From assembly GCA_947591215.1 (NCBI GenBank), contig CANQCZ010000009.1, forward strand, positions 1 through 48,740: a stretch of DNA of 48,740 bases. Direction: 5' to 3'. Both the position numbers and the translations under genes were made by a program. Positions 7,481 to 16,805 of this stretch are shown piece by piece (position 1 is the first letter of the stretch; each line of letters begins with the position of its first letter). The stretch comes from an uncultured Bacilli bacterium. Its GTDB lineage: Bacteria > Bacillota_I > Bacilli_A > RFN20 > CAG-449. The notes under the pieces are model-generated. The model searched no databases and was not told the origin of the DNA. It worked only from the letters and a program-made list of their open reading frames with translations.

Positions 7481-10120
7481 ATGTACGAAACTAAGACTAG
7501 AGAGGAAGTTTTAAAGGAACTTAATTCGTCTTTACAAGGATTAGACGAAGCGGAAGCACAACGACGACTACAAAAATATGGATATAATCAATTAAAAGAC
7601 AAAAAACAAAAAAAATTCATTTCCTTATTTTTTGAACAATTTCTTGATCCGATGATTTTTATTTTATTGCTTGCGGCTGCGATAAGCATCCTTTTAAATG
7701 AAGTTTACGATGCGATTATTATTATGGTAGTTGTGATCACAAATGCTCTAATAGGTTCACTACAAGAATTTAAAGCTGAAAAAGATTTGGAGGCATTAAA
7801 AAAATTATCATCTTCAATATCGTTGGTACGCCGCGAAGATAAACTTTTGGAAATTGATTCCAAATTATTGGTACCCGGTGATATCGTGGTACTTGAAGAA
7901 GGAAAAATTGCTAGCGCTGATATGCGTTTAATTAAAAGTGTATCATTACTAGTTGATGAATCGAATTTAACCGGTGAATCACATGCGATAGAAAAAAATG
8001 CGGAACTGATGTACGAATCACCGCAAGCGATAAGCGAATGCGGCAATATGATTTTTGCTGCAACCCCGATTGTTAAAGGACGAGCAGAAGCGATCGTTTG
8101 TAAGACGGGTATGAATACTGAAATCGGGAAGATAGCGACTTTAATAAGTGATGATCAAGAAGAGACTCCTTTACAAAAAAAATTGGCATCTCTTGGAAAA
8201 TTACTCGGACTTTTTATCGTTATTATCTGCTCGGCGTTATTTTTAGTGGCCCTTTTAAAAAACAACGATCCGGGTGAAATGCTATTGACCTCGATTTCGC
8301 TTGCCGTTGCGGCGATTCCAGAGGGTTTACCGGCTGTTGTCACCATCGTGCTTGCAATCGGTGTGCAGCGAATGGTAAAGGTGAATACGATTGTAAGAAA
8401 ATTGCCTTCAGTTGAGACGTTAGGTTCCGTTTCAATTGTTTGTTCAGATAAAACCGGAACCATTACTTTAAATCAGATGGCAGTCAAAAAAGGCTATTTT
8501 TCTTTTCGTGATCAAGAAGCGGAAAATATAGAAGAGATATTAATTGAAGGATTGACTTTGTGCAGCAATGCGACGCTTGAAACTGGAGATCCTACGGAAA
8601 AAGCCCTTGTGGTACTAGCAAAAGGTCATCAAATCGATGCTGAACATTTACGAAAAATGCATCCACGCATATTTGAAATACCATTTTCCAGTGAAAGAAA
8701 AATGATGAGTGTCGGAGTGATTTATAAAGGTCAAAAAATGACATTTGTCAAAGGAGCTTTCGATATTTTATTAGCAAGATGTGCCTTTGTTTATAAGGAT
8801 AATCAAGTTATTAAAATGTCTGATGCCTTAAAAAAGAAATTACAACAAAAGAATGATGAATATTCTTCTATGGCTATGCGGGTATTAGCGTTAGCAATGG
8901 ATTTCAAAGAAAATAAAGAAGAACAAAACTTGGTTTTTGTCGGCTTAGTAGCCATGATTGATCCACCGCGCGAAAGCGTCAAAGAAGCGGTAGCACAATT
9001 TAAAAGATCAGGAATAAAAACAGTCATGATAACCGGAGATCATATTGAAACAGCTTATGCTATAGCAAAAGAAGTTGGTATTTGCAAATCGCGAGACGAA
9101 TGTGCTTTGGGTAATGAATTGGAGAACAAGACAAAAGATGAATTAAATCAAATTTTAACGCGTTGTAGTGTTTTTGCAAGAGTTTCTCCGACGAATAAAG
9201 TGCAGATAGTTAAAGGTTATAAAAACATGAATAATGTCGTGGCGATGACAGGAGACGGAGTCAATGATGCTCCAAGTTTAAAAGCTGCAGACATCGGGAT
9301 TTCAATGGGAATCAATGGTAGCGATGTCGCTAAAAATTCCTCGGATATGATTTTACTCGATGATAATTTTGCTTCAATTGAAAAAGCCTGTGAAGAAGGA
9401 CGAAACATTTATCGTAATATAAAAAATTCGGTAATGTTTTTATTGTCCAGCAACTTTGGAGAAGTGTTAGTAATGTTTATTGCAATTGTAATTGGATTAC
9501 CAAGTCCTCTTGTTGCTATTCACATTTTATGGGTTAATCTTATTTCTGATGCTTTACCGGCTTTGGCATTAGGAGCGGATCAAAAAGACGACGACATTAT
9601 GGATGATAAACCACGAAAATTCAATGAATCACTATTTGCCAATGGTGGTATTAAATTAAATATAATCTATTCTTTGGCGATTTTTGCGTTGAGCATGATT
9701 GCCTTTTTGATAGTTCCTTTGACCGTAATCGGGACTGAAAAGAATTTATGGGAACTCTTGATGAATGGTTCTATGCTTAGTGAAATTAGTATCGCGTTAA
9801 ATCAAGAACAAATATTATTAAAATCGCGAACTTACGCTTTTACGGCTTTAGGGATGTCACAACTTTTTCATATGGTTGGAATGTCTAATGTCAAAAAAAC
9901 TTTTTTTGCTGTTTTCAAAAAGAAAAATTTCTTAATGCTTTTGGCTTTTTTAGTCGGCTTACTCTTACAGATTGTTGTCACTGAAATTCCGTTTCTCATC
10001 AACTTTTTTAAAACCACAAGCCTTGATCTTTATGAGTGGGTATGGCTTATTCTGTTATCGTCCTTTCCTTTAGTGGTTCACGAATTATTGGTTCCGGGAT
10101 TTAAAAAAAGTAATTTTTAA
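7481..10120 (+). CDS. Cation-transporting P-type ATPase, Ca2+ (P2/SERCA-PMCA) type
   Basis: A membrane pump of 879 residues that probably exports Ca2+. The actuator loop has TGES. Transmembrane helix 4 has PEGLP, the calcium-binding motif of P2 ATPases. The phosphorylated Asp is D323 in DKTGT. The nucleotide domain has KGAFD, and hinge motifs MITGDH and TGDGVNDAP follow. The usual N-terminal cation-ATPase domain and about ten membrane helices are present. After DKTGT the sequence reads I-T-L-N-Q-M instead of the common L-T-x-N-x-M, a minor variant. GGAGG lies just before ATG. Na+ or Mn2+ specificity cannot be excluded. Confidence 0.9.
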   Translation: MYETKTREEVLKELNSSLQGLDEAEAQRRLQKYGYNQLKDKKQKKFISLFFEQFLDPMIFILLLAAAISILLNEVYDAIIIMVVVITNALIGSLQEFKAEKDLEALKKLSSSISLVRREDKLLEIDSKLLVPGDIVVLEEGKIASADMRLIKSVSLLVDESNLTGESHAIEKNAELMYESPQAISECGNMIFAATPIVKGRAEAIVCKTGMNTEIGKIATLISDDQEETPLQKKLASLGKLLGLFIVIICSALFLVALLKNNDPGEMLLTSISLAVAAIPEGLPAVVTIVLAIGVQRMVKVNTIVRKLPSVETLGSVSIVCSDKTGTITLNQMAVKKGYFSFRDQEAENIEEILIEGLTLCSNATLETGDPTEKALVVLAKGHQIDAEHLRKMHPRIFEIPFSSERKMMSVGVIYKGQKMTFVKGAFDILLARCAFVYKDNQVIKMSDALKKKLQQKNDEYSSMAMRVLALAMDFKENKEEQNLVFVGLVAMIDPPRESVKEAVAQFKRSGIKTVMITGDHIETAYAIAKEVGICKSRDECALGNELENKTKDELNQILTRCSVFARVSPTNKVQIVKGYKNMNNVVAMTGDGVNDAPSLKAADIGISMGINGSDVAKNSSDMILLDDNFASIEKACEEGRNIYRNIKNSVMFLLSSNFGEVLVMFIAIVIGLPSPLVAIHILWVNLISDALPALALGADQKDDDIMDDKPRKFNESLFANGGIKLNIIYSLAIFALSMIAFLIVPLTVIGTEKNLWELLMNGSMLSEISIALNQEQILLKSRTYAFTALGMSQLFHMVGMSNVKKTFFAVFKKKNFLMLLAFLVGLLLQIVVTEIPFLINFFKTTSLDLYEWVWLILLSSFPLVVHELLVPGFKKSNF

Positions 10121-10357
10121 TTATTTTTTAGGATTTAATTGATTTTGAATAACCACGTTTTGTGAATTAAGCGAAAGTAATACTTGGCCAAGTAATTCAA
10201 AAAAATTTCCTAAAGATCCTTGTTCATCGATATCGATTTCTTGCCCGATTACAAATCCAAGCGAAAAAGCGAGAATCGTTAATTCGTTTGCGGAAAGACC
10301 AAATAAAAAAGAACTGAAACTTTTTAATGAATGGTCATTTAAGTTATTTTGATTCAT
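10121..10357 (-). CDS. Small conserved hypothetical protein
   Basis: A 78-residue acidic protein with a hydrophobic centre (S-A-N-E-L-T-I-L-A-F-S-L-G-F-V-I-G) followed by an acidic stretch and L-G-N-F-F-x-L-x-G-Q-V-L. Its shape recalls short helical proteins common in Firmicutes that have the same L-G-N-F pattern, but I cannot give a function. The ribosome site AAGGAG overlaps an upstream GTG (10369), so ATG at 10357 is the preferred start. It converges tail to tail on the ATPase gene with essentially no gap. It is divergent from the degV genes across a duplicated promoter region. Confidence 0.6.
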   Translation of the reverse strand: MNQNNLNDHSLKSFSSFLFGLSANELTILAFSLGFVIGQEIDIDEQGSLGNFFELLGQVLLSLNSQNVVIQNQLNPKK

Positions 10358-10391
10358 CGTAGCAGACACTCCTTTACTTATGAGGTAATAG

Positions 10392-10421
10392 TTGATAATT
10401 TTTATAAAAACTTAGTACAAT
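10392..10421 (+). promoter_or_regulatory. Upstream promoter copy P1 for the degV pair
   Basis: TTGATA (10392-10397), 18 bases, TACAAT (10416-10421). A SigA-like promoter in the first 48-bp unit. Confidence 0.5.
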
Positions 10422-10488
10422 TCATGTAAATATGAAGTATTGATTATTTTTATAAAAGCATGTTATAATTTGCATAAATATGAGGTAT
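10393..10488 (+). repeat. Adjacent 48-bp tandem duplication carrying two promoters
   Basis: Two head-to-tail units, 10393-10440 and 10441-10488, align over their full 48 bases with 11 mismatches and no gaps. Each holds a -35 (TTGAT), an 18-base spacer, a -10 hexamer and an ATATGA-GTAT end. A fragment of the same end (TATGAGGTA) also occurs just upstream at about 10380. It is not a CRISPR: only two diverged copies, no spacers. Confidence 0.8.
10440..10469 (+). promoter_or_regulatory. Downstream promoter copy P2 for the degV pair
   Basis: TTGATT (10440-10445), 18 bases, TATAAT (10464-10469), in the second 48-bp unit. This is the better -10 of the two. Its unit end supplies the GAGGT ribosome site (10482-10486) for the first degV gene. 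Confidence 0.65.
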
Positions 10489-10492
10489 TATT

Positions 10493-11359
10493 ATGGGCAA
10501 GATAGCTATCGTTACTGACAGTAATAGTGGAATCACAATTGACGAAGGACGACAACACGGCATCACGGTTATTCCTATGCCTTTTATGATCGACGGGAAA
10601 GAATACTTTGAAGAACTATCGATCTCCCAGGATGAATTCTATAGACGACTCCAAAATGACGCTAATATTATTACTTCACAACCGGCAATCGGCAAAATTT
10701 TAGAATGCTGGGATGATTTGTTGCGCGAATATGATCAAATCGTTCATATTCCGATGTCGAGTGGATTATCGGCTTCTTGCGAAACAGCTTTGCAATTAGC
10801 TAAAGAATATCCCAATAAAGTTTATGTTGTTGATAATCAAAGAATATCCGTTACTATGAAACAATCGGTTTATGAAGCTCGAAGTATGGCGGATAAAGGC
10901 TACGATGCTAGAGAAATACACGATGCTTTAATGCGTGAAAAATTGGACGCTAGCATTTACATTACGGTTAATACCATGAAATATTTGAAAAAAGGCGGAA
11001 GAGTAACTGCAGCTGGTGCAGCATTGGGCTCTTTGTTGAAAATTAAACCTTGCCTAGAAATTCAAGGAGGCAAACTTGATGCTTTTGCAAAACCGGTTGG
11101 AATGAAACAAGCAAAAAGAATCATGATTCAAGCTATGAAAAATGATTTTGAAACAAGGTTTAAGCCAGATGAAACTCATCAATATAAACTTCATATTGCT
11201 TACACTTATGATTTAGCTCAAGCTGAAATGTTTAAAAAAGAAGTTGAACTAGCATTTCCGGGTTATGACGTCGATATAGATCCATTATCTTTGAGCGTGG
11301 CTTGCCACATCGGTCCGGGTTCCCTTGCCTTGGCTTGTGCCAAAGTATTAAACTTTTAA
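10493..11359 (+). CDS. DegV family fatty-acid-binding protein (FakB-like), first copy
   Basis: DegV/FakB proteins bind a free fatty acid and present it to the kinase FakA for phosphorylation and use in membrane lipid synthesis. The 288 residues start with I-A-I-V-T-D-S-N-S-G, the DegV signature. They contain the S-S-G-L-S-A-S segment that lines the carboxylate site and the family K-K-G-G-R motif before the C-terminal lobe. It is followed after 12 bases by a second, clearly distinct DegV gene. Paired FakBs with different chain preference are common in Firmicutes. No FakA is in the window, so the kinase partner must be elsewhere. Confidence 0.88.
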   Translation: MGKIAIVTDSNSGITIDEGRQHGITVIPMPFMIDGKEYFEELSISQDEFYRRLQNDANIITSQPAIGKILECWDDLLREYDQIVHIPMSSGLSASCETALQLAKEYPNKVYVVDNQRISVTMKQSVYEARSMADKGYDAREIHDALMREKLDASIYITVNTMKYLKKGGRVTAAGAALGSLLKIKPCLEIQGGKLDAFAKPVGMKQAKRIMIQAMKNDFETRFKPDETHQYKLHIAYTYDLAQAEMFKKEVELAFPGYDVDIDPLSLSVACHIGPGSLALACAKVLNF

Positions 11360-11371
11360 AAGAGGTAGAAC

Positions 11372-12226
11372 ATGGAAAAAATAAAAATTATTGCTGACTC
11401 TACTTGTGATTTAACGGAAGAATATTTAAAAGACAATGACATCGCGATTATTCCGCTTCATGTGATATTCGGTGAACAAAGCTATGACGACGGCATAAAT
11501 CTTGATGTCAAAGGCCTATACGATAAAGTAGATGAAACCAAGAATTTACCAAAAACGGCCGCTTGTTCTATTGGTGAGTTTAAAACGTGTTTTGAAAAAT
11601 ACCTTGAAAAGGGATATGACAAAATTTTGTTCATCGGCATTTCAAGCAAATTTTCTTCCACGGTGCAAAATGCAAAAATTGCTGCGGAAGATTATGATGG
11701 TAAAATTTTCGTTCATGATTCATATAATCTCTCTAGCGGAATCGGTCTTCAAGTTTTGAAAGCTGTTAAAATGAAAAATGAAGGGCTTAGTGTAGCAGAC
11801 ATCTTGTCTAATCTTCAAAAAATTGCACCAAATGTTCGTTCACAATTTGAAATTGAAACGTTGGACTATCTTTATAAGGGAGGGCGTTGCTCTTCTTTAA
11901 CGTATTTTTTCGGTCGAGGATTAAAAATAAAGCCGATTATTAGAGTGATTGATGGTGGAATGAAGGTCTTTAAAAAGCCACGTGGTAAGACGATCAATGC
12001 TTTAAATACTTTGTTAGAAATCTTTAAATCTGACACTACAAATTTCCAATTAGATTTAGATTGTGTGATGATTACTCATTCAATGGCGGATGAAAGCGCA
12101 AAATATCTTTATGAAGAACTTTCGAAGATCATCGATCCTAAGATAATCATGATTACTAAAGCCGGATGCGTAATATCATCTCATTGCGGAAGAGGGACTA
12201 TCGGAATTCTTTATATTCTAAAGTAA
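11372..12226 (+). CDS. DegV family fatty-acid-binding protein (FakB-like), second copy
   Basis: The 284 residues open with I-K-I-I-A-D-S-T-C-D-L-T, contain G-I-S-S-K-F-S-S-T at the fatty-acid carboxylate site, and Y-L-Y-K-G-G-R-C at the family motif. AGAGG precedes ATG 12 bases after the first degV gene, so they form an operon. The two copies share the fold but differ widely in sequence, which suggests different fatty acid preference rather than recent duplication. Confidence 0.88.
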   Translation: MEKIKIIADSTCDLTEEYLKDNDIAIIPLHVIFGEQSYDDGINLDVKGLYDKVDETKNLPKTAACSIGEFKTCFEKYLEKGYDKILFIGISSKFSSTVQNAKIAAEDYDGKIFVHDSYNLSSGIGLQVLKAVKMKNEGLSVADILSNLQKIAPNVRSQFEIETLDYLYKGGRCSSLTYFFGRGLKIKPIIRVIDGGMKVFKKPRGKTINALNTLLEIFKSDTTNFQLDLDCVMITHSMADESAKYLYEELSKIIDPKIIMITKAGCVISSHCGRGTIGILYILK

Positions 12227-12239
12227 GAGAATCAAAATT

Positions 12240-12272
12240 AAAAAGCGATGTATCACCAACATCGCTTTTTTA
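12240..12272 (+). terminator. Bidirectional terminator between degV pair and the large minus-strand gene
   Basis: A perfect 12-bp stem (12240-12251 with 12259-12270) with a 7-base loop, A-run on one side and T-run on the other. It can serve both convergent transcripts. Confidence 0.9.
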
Positions 12273-12288
12273 GTAATTTAATTTTATT

Positions 12289-15200
12289 TTAAGCTTTAAG
12301 GAGCACATTATCGCGTTTTAAAATTATTTGTTTTTCAGCTAACTCATCAATAATGCCATTAAGTCGAGTTATAGAAGACATCTTAGCTTTTTGATATCCA
12401 AGAGAAAGCAAGATCATTTTTACGACCACATCAACTTCGATTTCTTTTAAATTGTTGACAATTTTGATAATTCCGGTTTTTAATTCTATATCGGTAATGT
12501 TATTGATATCACGGAATTCTTTGGTATTTCTTGTCACGGTTCTAAATTCGATATTATGATCGATTAAATAAAGGAAATCATCTTTAATGGCAATTTTTTG
12601 TCCTTTTACCATTTCATCAAGCAAAGCGTTGATTTTGTCTTGATTTTCAAAAAGATTTAAAAGTTCGTCTTTTTTAAGCGGTGCTGAAAGTTCGATGATT
12701 TTTTCAACGATGCTTTCTAAAGGCTTATGAGCTTTATCGTCAATCATATAGAAAACTTCGCGAGGAGAAAGGTAATGTTTAAATAAAACTTCCATCGCAA
12801 GCTTACTCGTGGTTTTTTTAGAAGGAATATCACCAAGCTCATCGGAATTGATGACAATAAAGTGCTTTAATGCCATATATTCTTCTTCGTTCATGTAGAA
12901 GGAAAGAGGAATCACCCGACAAGGAATATAACCTAAATCTCTGATTTCATTATCGGTTTTTTCAATTGACTGCAAGGCGGCTTCTAAGGAATTAGATGAT
13001 AATTTATCAATAATGATACCGGTTGCTAGTTTGGATTTTACCGGGCGCACTAAAAGATCGATATAACCGCTTTTGGTTTTCGCGTCTTTTACAATTTCAA
13101 AGCCATCTTGTTCTAATCGATTGTAAAGATAAGATTTAAATTCACTTGAACGACGTTCGTTATTTAAACCTTTAGCGTCATACGAAGTAGAAATATACTC
13201 TACTTTTTCATAACATTTTGAAGCGACAAATAAGAAAGATTCCTTATCAAGTAAAGGTTTTTTTGCATCTTCAAAGGTGCCCTTTAAGTAATCTTCGTCA
13301 AACACAATAAATTGATCACCAAGAGCAAGAACGCCAATGGCATCTTTCATTAAAGTTTCTTTGCTCGGTAAAACAAAGACACAATCGAAATGGTAAATTT
13401 CATTTGTTAATAATGAAGGAACTTCTTCGATCGGGCACAAAAGCAATGATTTAAGGTTATAGATGCTTTCTCTTGCTTCGTAGGCGATTGTTTTCAATGG
13501 TACGCTTGATGGATTTTCATAAGCGGAAGTTATAAATGGCAACTCATAATTTTTGAGGTTTAAACCGTTGTTGTGTAAATATTTTTGAACGTTGTTTATG
13601 AAGAGATTTTGCATTGCTTCAATTCGTTTGCAACTAAGTTCTTCGTTTCGTTTCATTTCTTCCAAGAAATTTGCAAATGAGAAGTCAGTTAGTATCGAAT
13701 TTTGGTTAATAGTATAGTCAATTAATTGACGATAAAAAGCTTTTAAGAATATTTGTTCACTTTCTTTAACTAAATCTAATTCGAATAATTCATCGCCTAA
13801 TTTATCGATAAGTTTATTGAGTTTAATTCGAGCTAAATAGAAGTCGAGATATTCATTGATAGAGGCAAAATGCAAAGAAGCATCGACCATTTTATTATAA
13901 AAAGCTTTTAAATCCATTTCGCCGAAGTTACAAATCTTTTTGTCAAAATAACTTTGCAAAATTTCAACGCTATCTAAGGTAGTGTTAAATTCGCGTTGCA
14001 AGAAATATCTGAAATCTAACAAAGATTTCATGAGCGTGGTATCATCAAATTTTGTAACATCAAACTTTGAAATATCGACGTTGTGATTGGTTAGATATTT
14101 GACATTGCGACGATATTCTTTGACTTGGGTCAATAGTTGCTCGATCTTGGCAATATCAAAGTTACGATCGGAGTAATAAGATTTAAATGAGATTGGTAAA
14201 TTTTGGATTTTGTCTTCAATCTGTCTTTCTCTTGTGCGATAAAGATCCAAAGAAATCATCATTTCAACCATTTTATTTTCGGTCAAACGAGACGATTTTT
14301 TGAATTTGGTATTTACTAATGTAACATCTTTAGGAGTGTATGAAGATGTCACAAATAGTTGAATCATGTCGTTAGAGATCTTGAAGACATCGGAAGTGTA
14401 TGTTTCTTCTAATTCGTGAGCAAGATTAGTGTTTTCATCGATTGTTTTTTGAATATCTAACACTAAATTGTACGATTGTTGAAGATTTTCATCTTTAAAC
14501 CAACTTAAAGGCGGAAGATTTTCAGTGTCGCTTAAAATAGCAACCATATTGAATTCGGCTTTTAATTGTTTTAAGGTTTGAGGCATCGGGAATCCGAAAC
14601 GACGATGTAAATTGTTGATATGGGATTTGAGAATTTTCAACTGTTCGGAAAGAAGAATAATATTTTCTTGTAGAGGTTTATAGTCTTCTTTAACCATTCT
14701 CTTTCGCGAAAAACCATAGAATGGATGATCTTTGATTGAATTTTTAATGCTTTGAGCTGAATTTTTAAAATCGCCGATTGCACTTATGTATTCGTCAATT
14801 TTTTGATTGTCAATATGGGCGATATTAGGTATGGTAATTGAAAGATCCGGATATTTATTAAAACGATAATATTGCTCCAACATTTTATTCAAGGATAAGT
14901 TCATCGGAGGATTACTGACTCTAAGACTGTTGATAATTTGCTTATATTTGTTTTTAAGATCGTAATATTCTTTGATTGATTCTCCGAGATCTTCGTTAGT
15001 TAAGCCAGGGCGGTTACGATAACTATCATAATCGGCGAGAGTTTTTAAAAGATCTTTCTTGTTTGTGGAAACCGAATTGAAATCCAAGTAATAAGGGGCC
15101 ATCGATGAATTTTCAATCATTTCTTTCAATCGTTGATATTGTGATTGATTTTCATAAACGACAAGGGCTTTACTTCCGTTTAGAAGGAACGCTTCCAAAG

Positions 15201-16032
15201 AATTCTTCAATAAATGAAGTTCATTAATCTTAGAAGAAGTTCGGACATATAAATTTTCGCGATCGGCGATTTTTTTAACAATTCGATATTCATCAAAATC
15301 TGTATCGAGCAAGGATAAGTAACGGGAATTAATTCTCGTTTTTTGATTTCTTCTGAAGTTAAAAAATTCACTGTTGAAATAAGTGATGTTTTTGACGAGA
15401 TTGTTAGAATTGATTTTTTCGTTGTTGTCTAAAATAAACATTCTTTTATCGTGGGAAGTTAAATCAAAGTTTGCTAAAAAGCATCCGTTGTTGACAGACC
15501 AGCTTAGGGCTTTGATTTTAACCGCGACAAAATAGAGATATTGTCCTAAGGAAAAATTTTTATCAAGTGGATATTTCAATGAAATCTTGAATTCTTTAAG
15601 TAATTTATGGATTAATGCATCGTTAAGTCTAACTTCTTTATTGATGCTTGAGATGTAGTAATTACCATTTTCTTTTGAAATTTTTACCGGAACAAAAACC
15701 AAAGGAGCAGTCAAAACTTTTTCTCTGGCGTAGTCGCTATAGTAATCTAATAACCCAAATGTTGCGTATAAAGTGTGAATTGAATGTGTTTCGTACCATT
15801 TCTCTGATTTGGCAGCTAATTTTAATAAAACCGAATCGAGATTTTTGCCTTCAAAATAACTATTTGAAATTTTGATTTTTTCTTCTTTCAAAAGACTTTC
15901 AAAAATCTTTTCATAATCTTCATTTGTTATTCTAACGGAATTTTGACTTGTCAGTTTATAGTCGACAATCATACTATCGATGACATCTTTTTCTAATTGG
16001 TTTACCCACGGGTTTGCATTTTTGTTATCCAT
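12289..16032 (-). CDS. Giant DUF4011-type SF1 helicase homologue with eroded ATPase motifs
   Basis: A 1247-residue protein. Residues 85-150 resemble the DUF4011 N-terminal domain of large SF1 helicases (A-P-L-V-F-V-P-V, then R-L-N-D-A-L-I-x-K-L-L-x-E-F). At about 258-320, where relatives carry GPPGTGKS followed by G-K-K-V-L-F-V-S-E-K, this protein has T-S-S-K-I-N-E-L then N-G-S-K-A-L-V-V-Y-E-N: no Walker A. At the DEASQ position it has V-L-P-S-K-E, and G-D-P-K-Q-L-P-P has become F-D-E-D-Y-L-K-G. A Vsr/MTES_1575-like nuclease fold follows (S-E-F...G-Y-I-D-L-L-V), then a DUF3320-like tail. It is therefore probably not an active helicase. ATG 16032 is preferred over GTG 16041, which overlaps the AGGTG ribosome site. 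The long middle is helical. The reading frame is intact, so it is not simply decaying. Confidence 0.6.
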   Translation of the reverse strand: MDNKNANPWVNQLEKDVIDSMIVDYKLTSQNSVRITNEDYEKIFESLLKEEKIKISNSYFEGKNLDSVLLKLAAKSEKWYETHSIHTLYATFGLLDYYSDYAREKVLTAPLVFVPVKISKENGNYYISSINKEVRLNDALIHKLLKEFKISLKYPLDKNFSLGQYLYFVAVKIKALSWSVNNGCFLANFDLTSHDKRMFILDNNEKINSNNLVKNITYFNSEFFNFRRNQKTRINSRYLSLLDTDFDEYRIVKKIADRENLYVRTSSKINELHLLKNSLEAFLLNGSKALVVYENQSQYQRLKEMIENSSMAPYYLDFNSVSTNKKDLLKTLADYDSYRNRPGLTNEDLGESIKEYYDLKNKYKQIINSLRVSNPPMNLSLNKMLEQYYRFNKYPDLSITIPNIAHIDNQKIDEYISAIGDFKNSAQSIKNSIKDHPFYGFSRKRMVKEDYKPLQENIILLSEQLKILKSHINNLHRRFGFPMPQTLKQLKAEFNMVAILSDTENLPPLSWFKDENLQQSYNLVLDIQKTIDENTNLAHELEETYTSDVFKISNDMIQLFVTSSYTPKDVTLVNTKFKKSSRLTENKMVEMMISLDLYRTRERQIEDKIQNLPISFKSYYSDRNFDIAKIEQLLTQVKEYRRNVKYLTNHNVDISKFDVTKFDDTTLMKSLLDFRYFLQREFNTTLDSVEILQSYFDKKICNFGEMDLKAFYNKMVDASLHFASINEYLDFYLARIKLNKLIDKLGDELFELDLVKESEQIFLKAFYRQLIDYTINQNSILTDFSFANFLEEMKRNEELSCKRIEAMQNLFINNVQKYLHNNGLNLKNYELPFITSAYENPSSVPLKTIAYEARESIYNLKSLLLCPIEEVPSLLTNEIYHFDCVFVLPSKETLMKDAIGVLALGDQFIVFDEDYLKGTFEDAKKPLLDKESFLFVASKCYEKVEYISTSYDAKGLNNERRSSEFKSYLYNRLEQDGFEIVKDAKTKSGYIDLLVRPVKSKLATGIIIDKLSSNSLEAALQSIEKTDNEIRDLGYIPCRVIPLSFYMNEEEYMALKHFIVINSDELGDIPSKKTTSKLAMEVLFKHYLSPREVFYMIDDKAHKPLESIVEKIIELSAPLKKDELLNLFENQDKINALLDEMVKGQKIAIKDDFLYLIDHNIEFRTVTRNTKEFRDINNITDIELKTGIIKIVNNLKEIEVDVVVKMILLSLGYQKAKMSSITRLNGIIDELAEKQIILKRDNVLLKA

Positions 16033-16196
16033 AATAATCACCTATCTTTTTTATTAGTTTACCATAGGTAAAAAAAAAATAAAACCGCTCTAAGCAAAAA
16101 AGTTTGTCTTATTACTAAAATTCTTATCGATTTAAATCGGTTTTGGGCAAGACAAGCATCAAAAACTATGATGTTAGTGGTATTTTTCAAGTAGTG

Positions 16197-16205
16197 TGAT
16201 ATAAT
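16197..16205 (+). promoter_or_regulatory. Extended -10 promoter for the GNAT-glycosyltransferase pair
   Basis: TG-A-TATAAT at 16197-16205, about 8 bases before the ACGAGGAAG ribosome site. There is no convincing -35, as is common with extended -10 elements. Confidence 0.5.
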
Positions 16206-16226
16206 GTAAAAAACGAGGAAGTTACT

Positions 16227-16802
16227 ATGAAGCCCTTTAAAAGAAAAAGAAAAAAAGGTCTAAATCTTGCTTCACTACAAGGTGAACTAGTAAAAATCAG
16301 AAAATATAGCGTAAGGGACGCTATTATGCTTTCAGAACTTTTATCAAGCGATAAAGTAAAGCAAAGATTTTTTGCTGCCGAAAAAATTGCGGTAGATGAA
16401 ATTGCGGTTAAATTAATGGAAACCATACCATTATACGACAACGAAAACCTTTTGGTTTGGGCTATTGTTGATGTTAAAGATAGCAAAAAAATATTCGGTC
16501 AAATTTCCATAAAAAATTATTATCCGGAAGATCGTATCTGTAGTATTGATTTTTGGATTGGCGAGCAATATTGGGATAGTGACATTTTAGAAGAAACAAT
16601 AAAAGTTGTGACAAAATATCTTATAGAGGATCAAAAACTTCATCGTGTTCAAATCAAATTAAAAACCGAAGATGAAGTTTCTAAAAATATTTTAGCTAAG
16701 TGTGGTTTTCAGTTTGAAGGAGTTCAACGCGAGCGAAGATATTTTAACGGAAAATATTATGATTTGAATACTTACGCCATATTGGAAACTGATAGGAGGT
16801 AA
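16227..16802 (+). CDS. GNAT N-acetyltransferase, RimJ/RimL-like
   Basis: A 191-residue protein with a lysine/arginine-rich first 12 residues followed by the GNAT_3 fold. It has an early V-K-I-R-K-Y-S-V-R-D-A strand, a central F-G-Q-I-S-I strand, the I-D-F-W-I-G segment and the late S-x-N-I-L-A-K-C-G-F-Q-F-E-G-V-x-R motif of RimJ-type enzymes. It probably acetylates an amine on a protein or small molecule, with the substrate unknown. GAGGAAG precedes ATG. It is followed after 3 bases by a glycosyltransferase, so the two are co-transcribed. Confidence 0.8.
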   Translation: MKPFKRKRKKGLNLASLQGELVKIRKYSVRDAIMLSELLSSDKVKQRFFAAEKIAVDEIAVKLMETIPLYDNENLLVWAIVDVKDSKKIFGQISIKNYYPEDRICSIDFWIGEQYWDSDILEETIKVVTKYLIEDQKLHRVQIKLKTEDEVSKNILAKCGFQFEGVQRERRYFNGKYYDLNTYAILETDRR

Positions 16803-16805
16803 AAA

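Noticed and set aside
10381-10488. CRISPR-like repeat array
   Set aside because: Only two directly adjacent 48-bp units with 11 mismatches and no spacers. They carry promoters.
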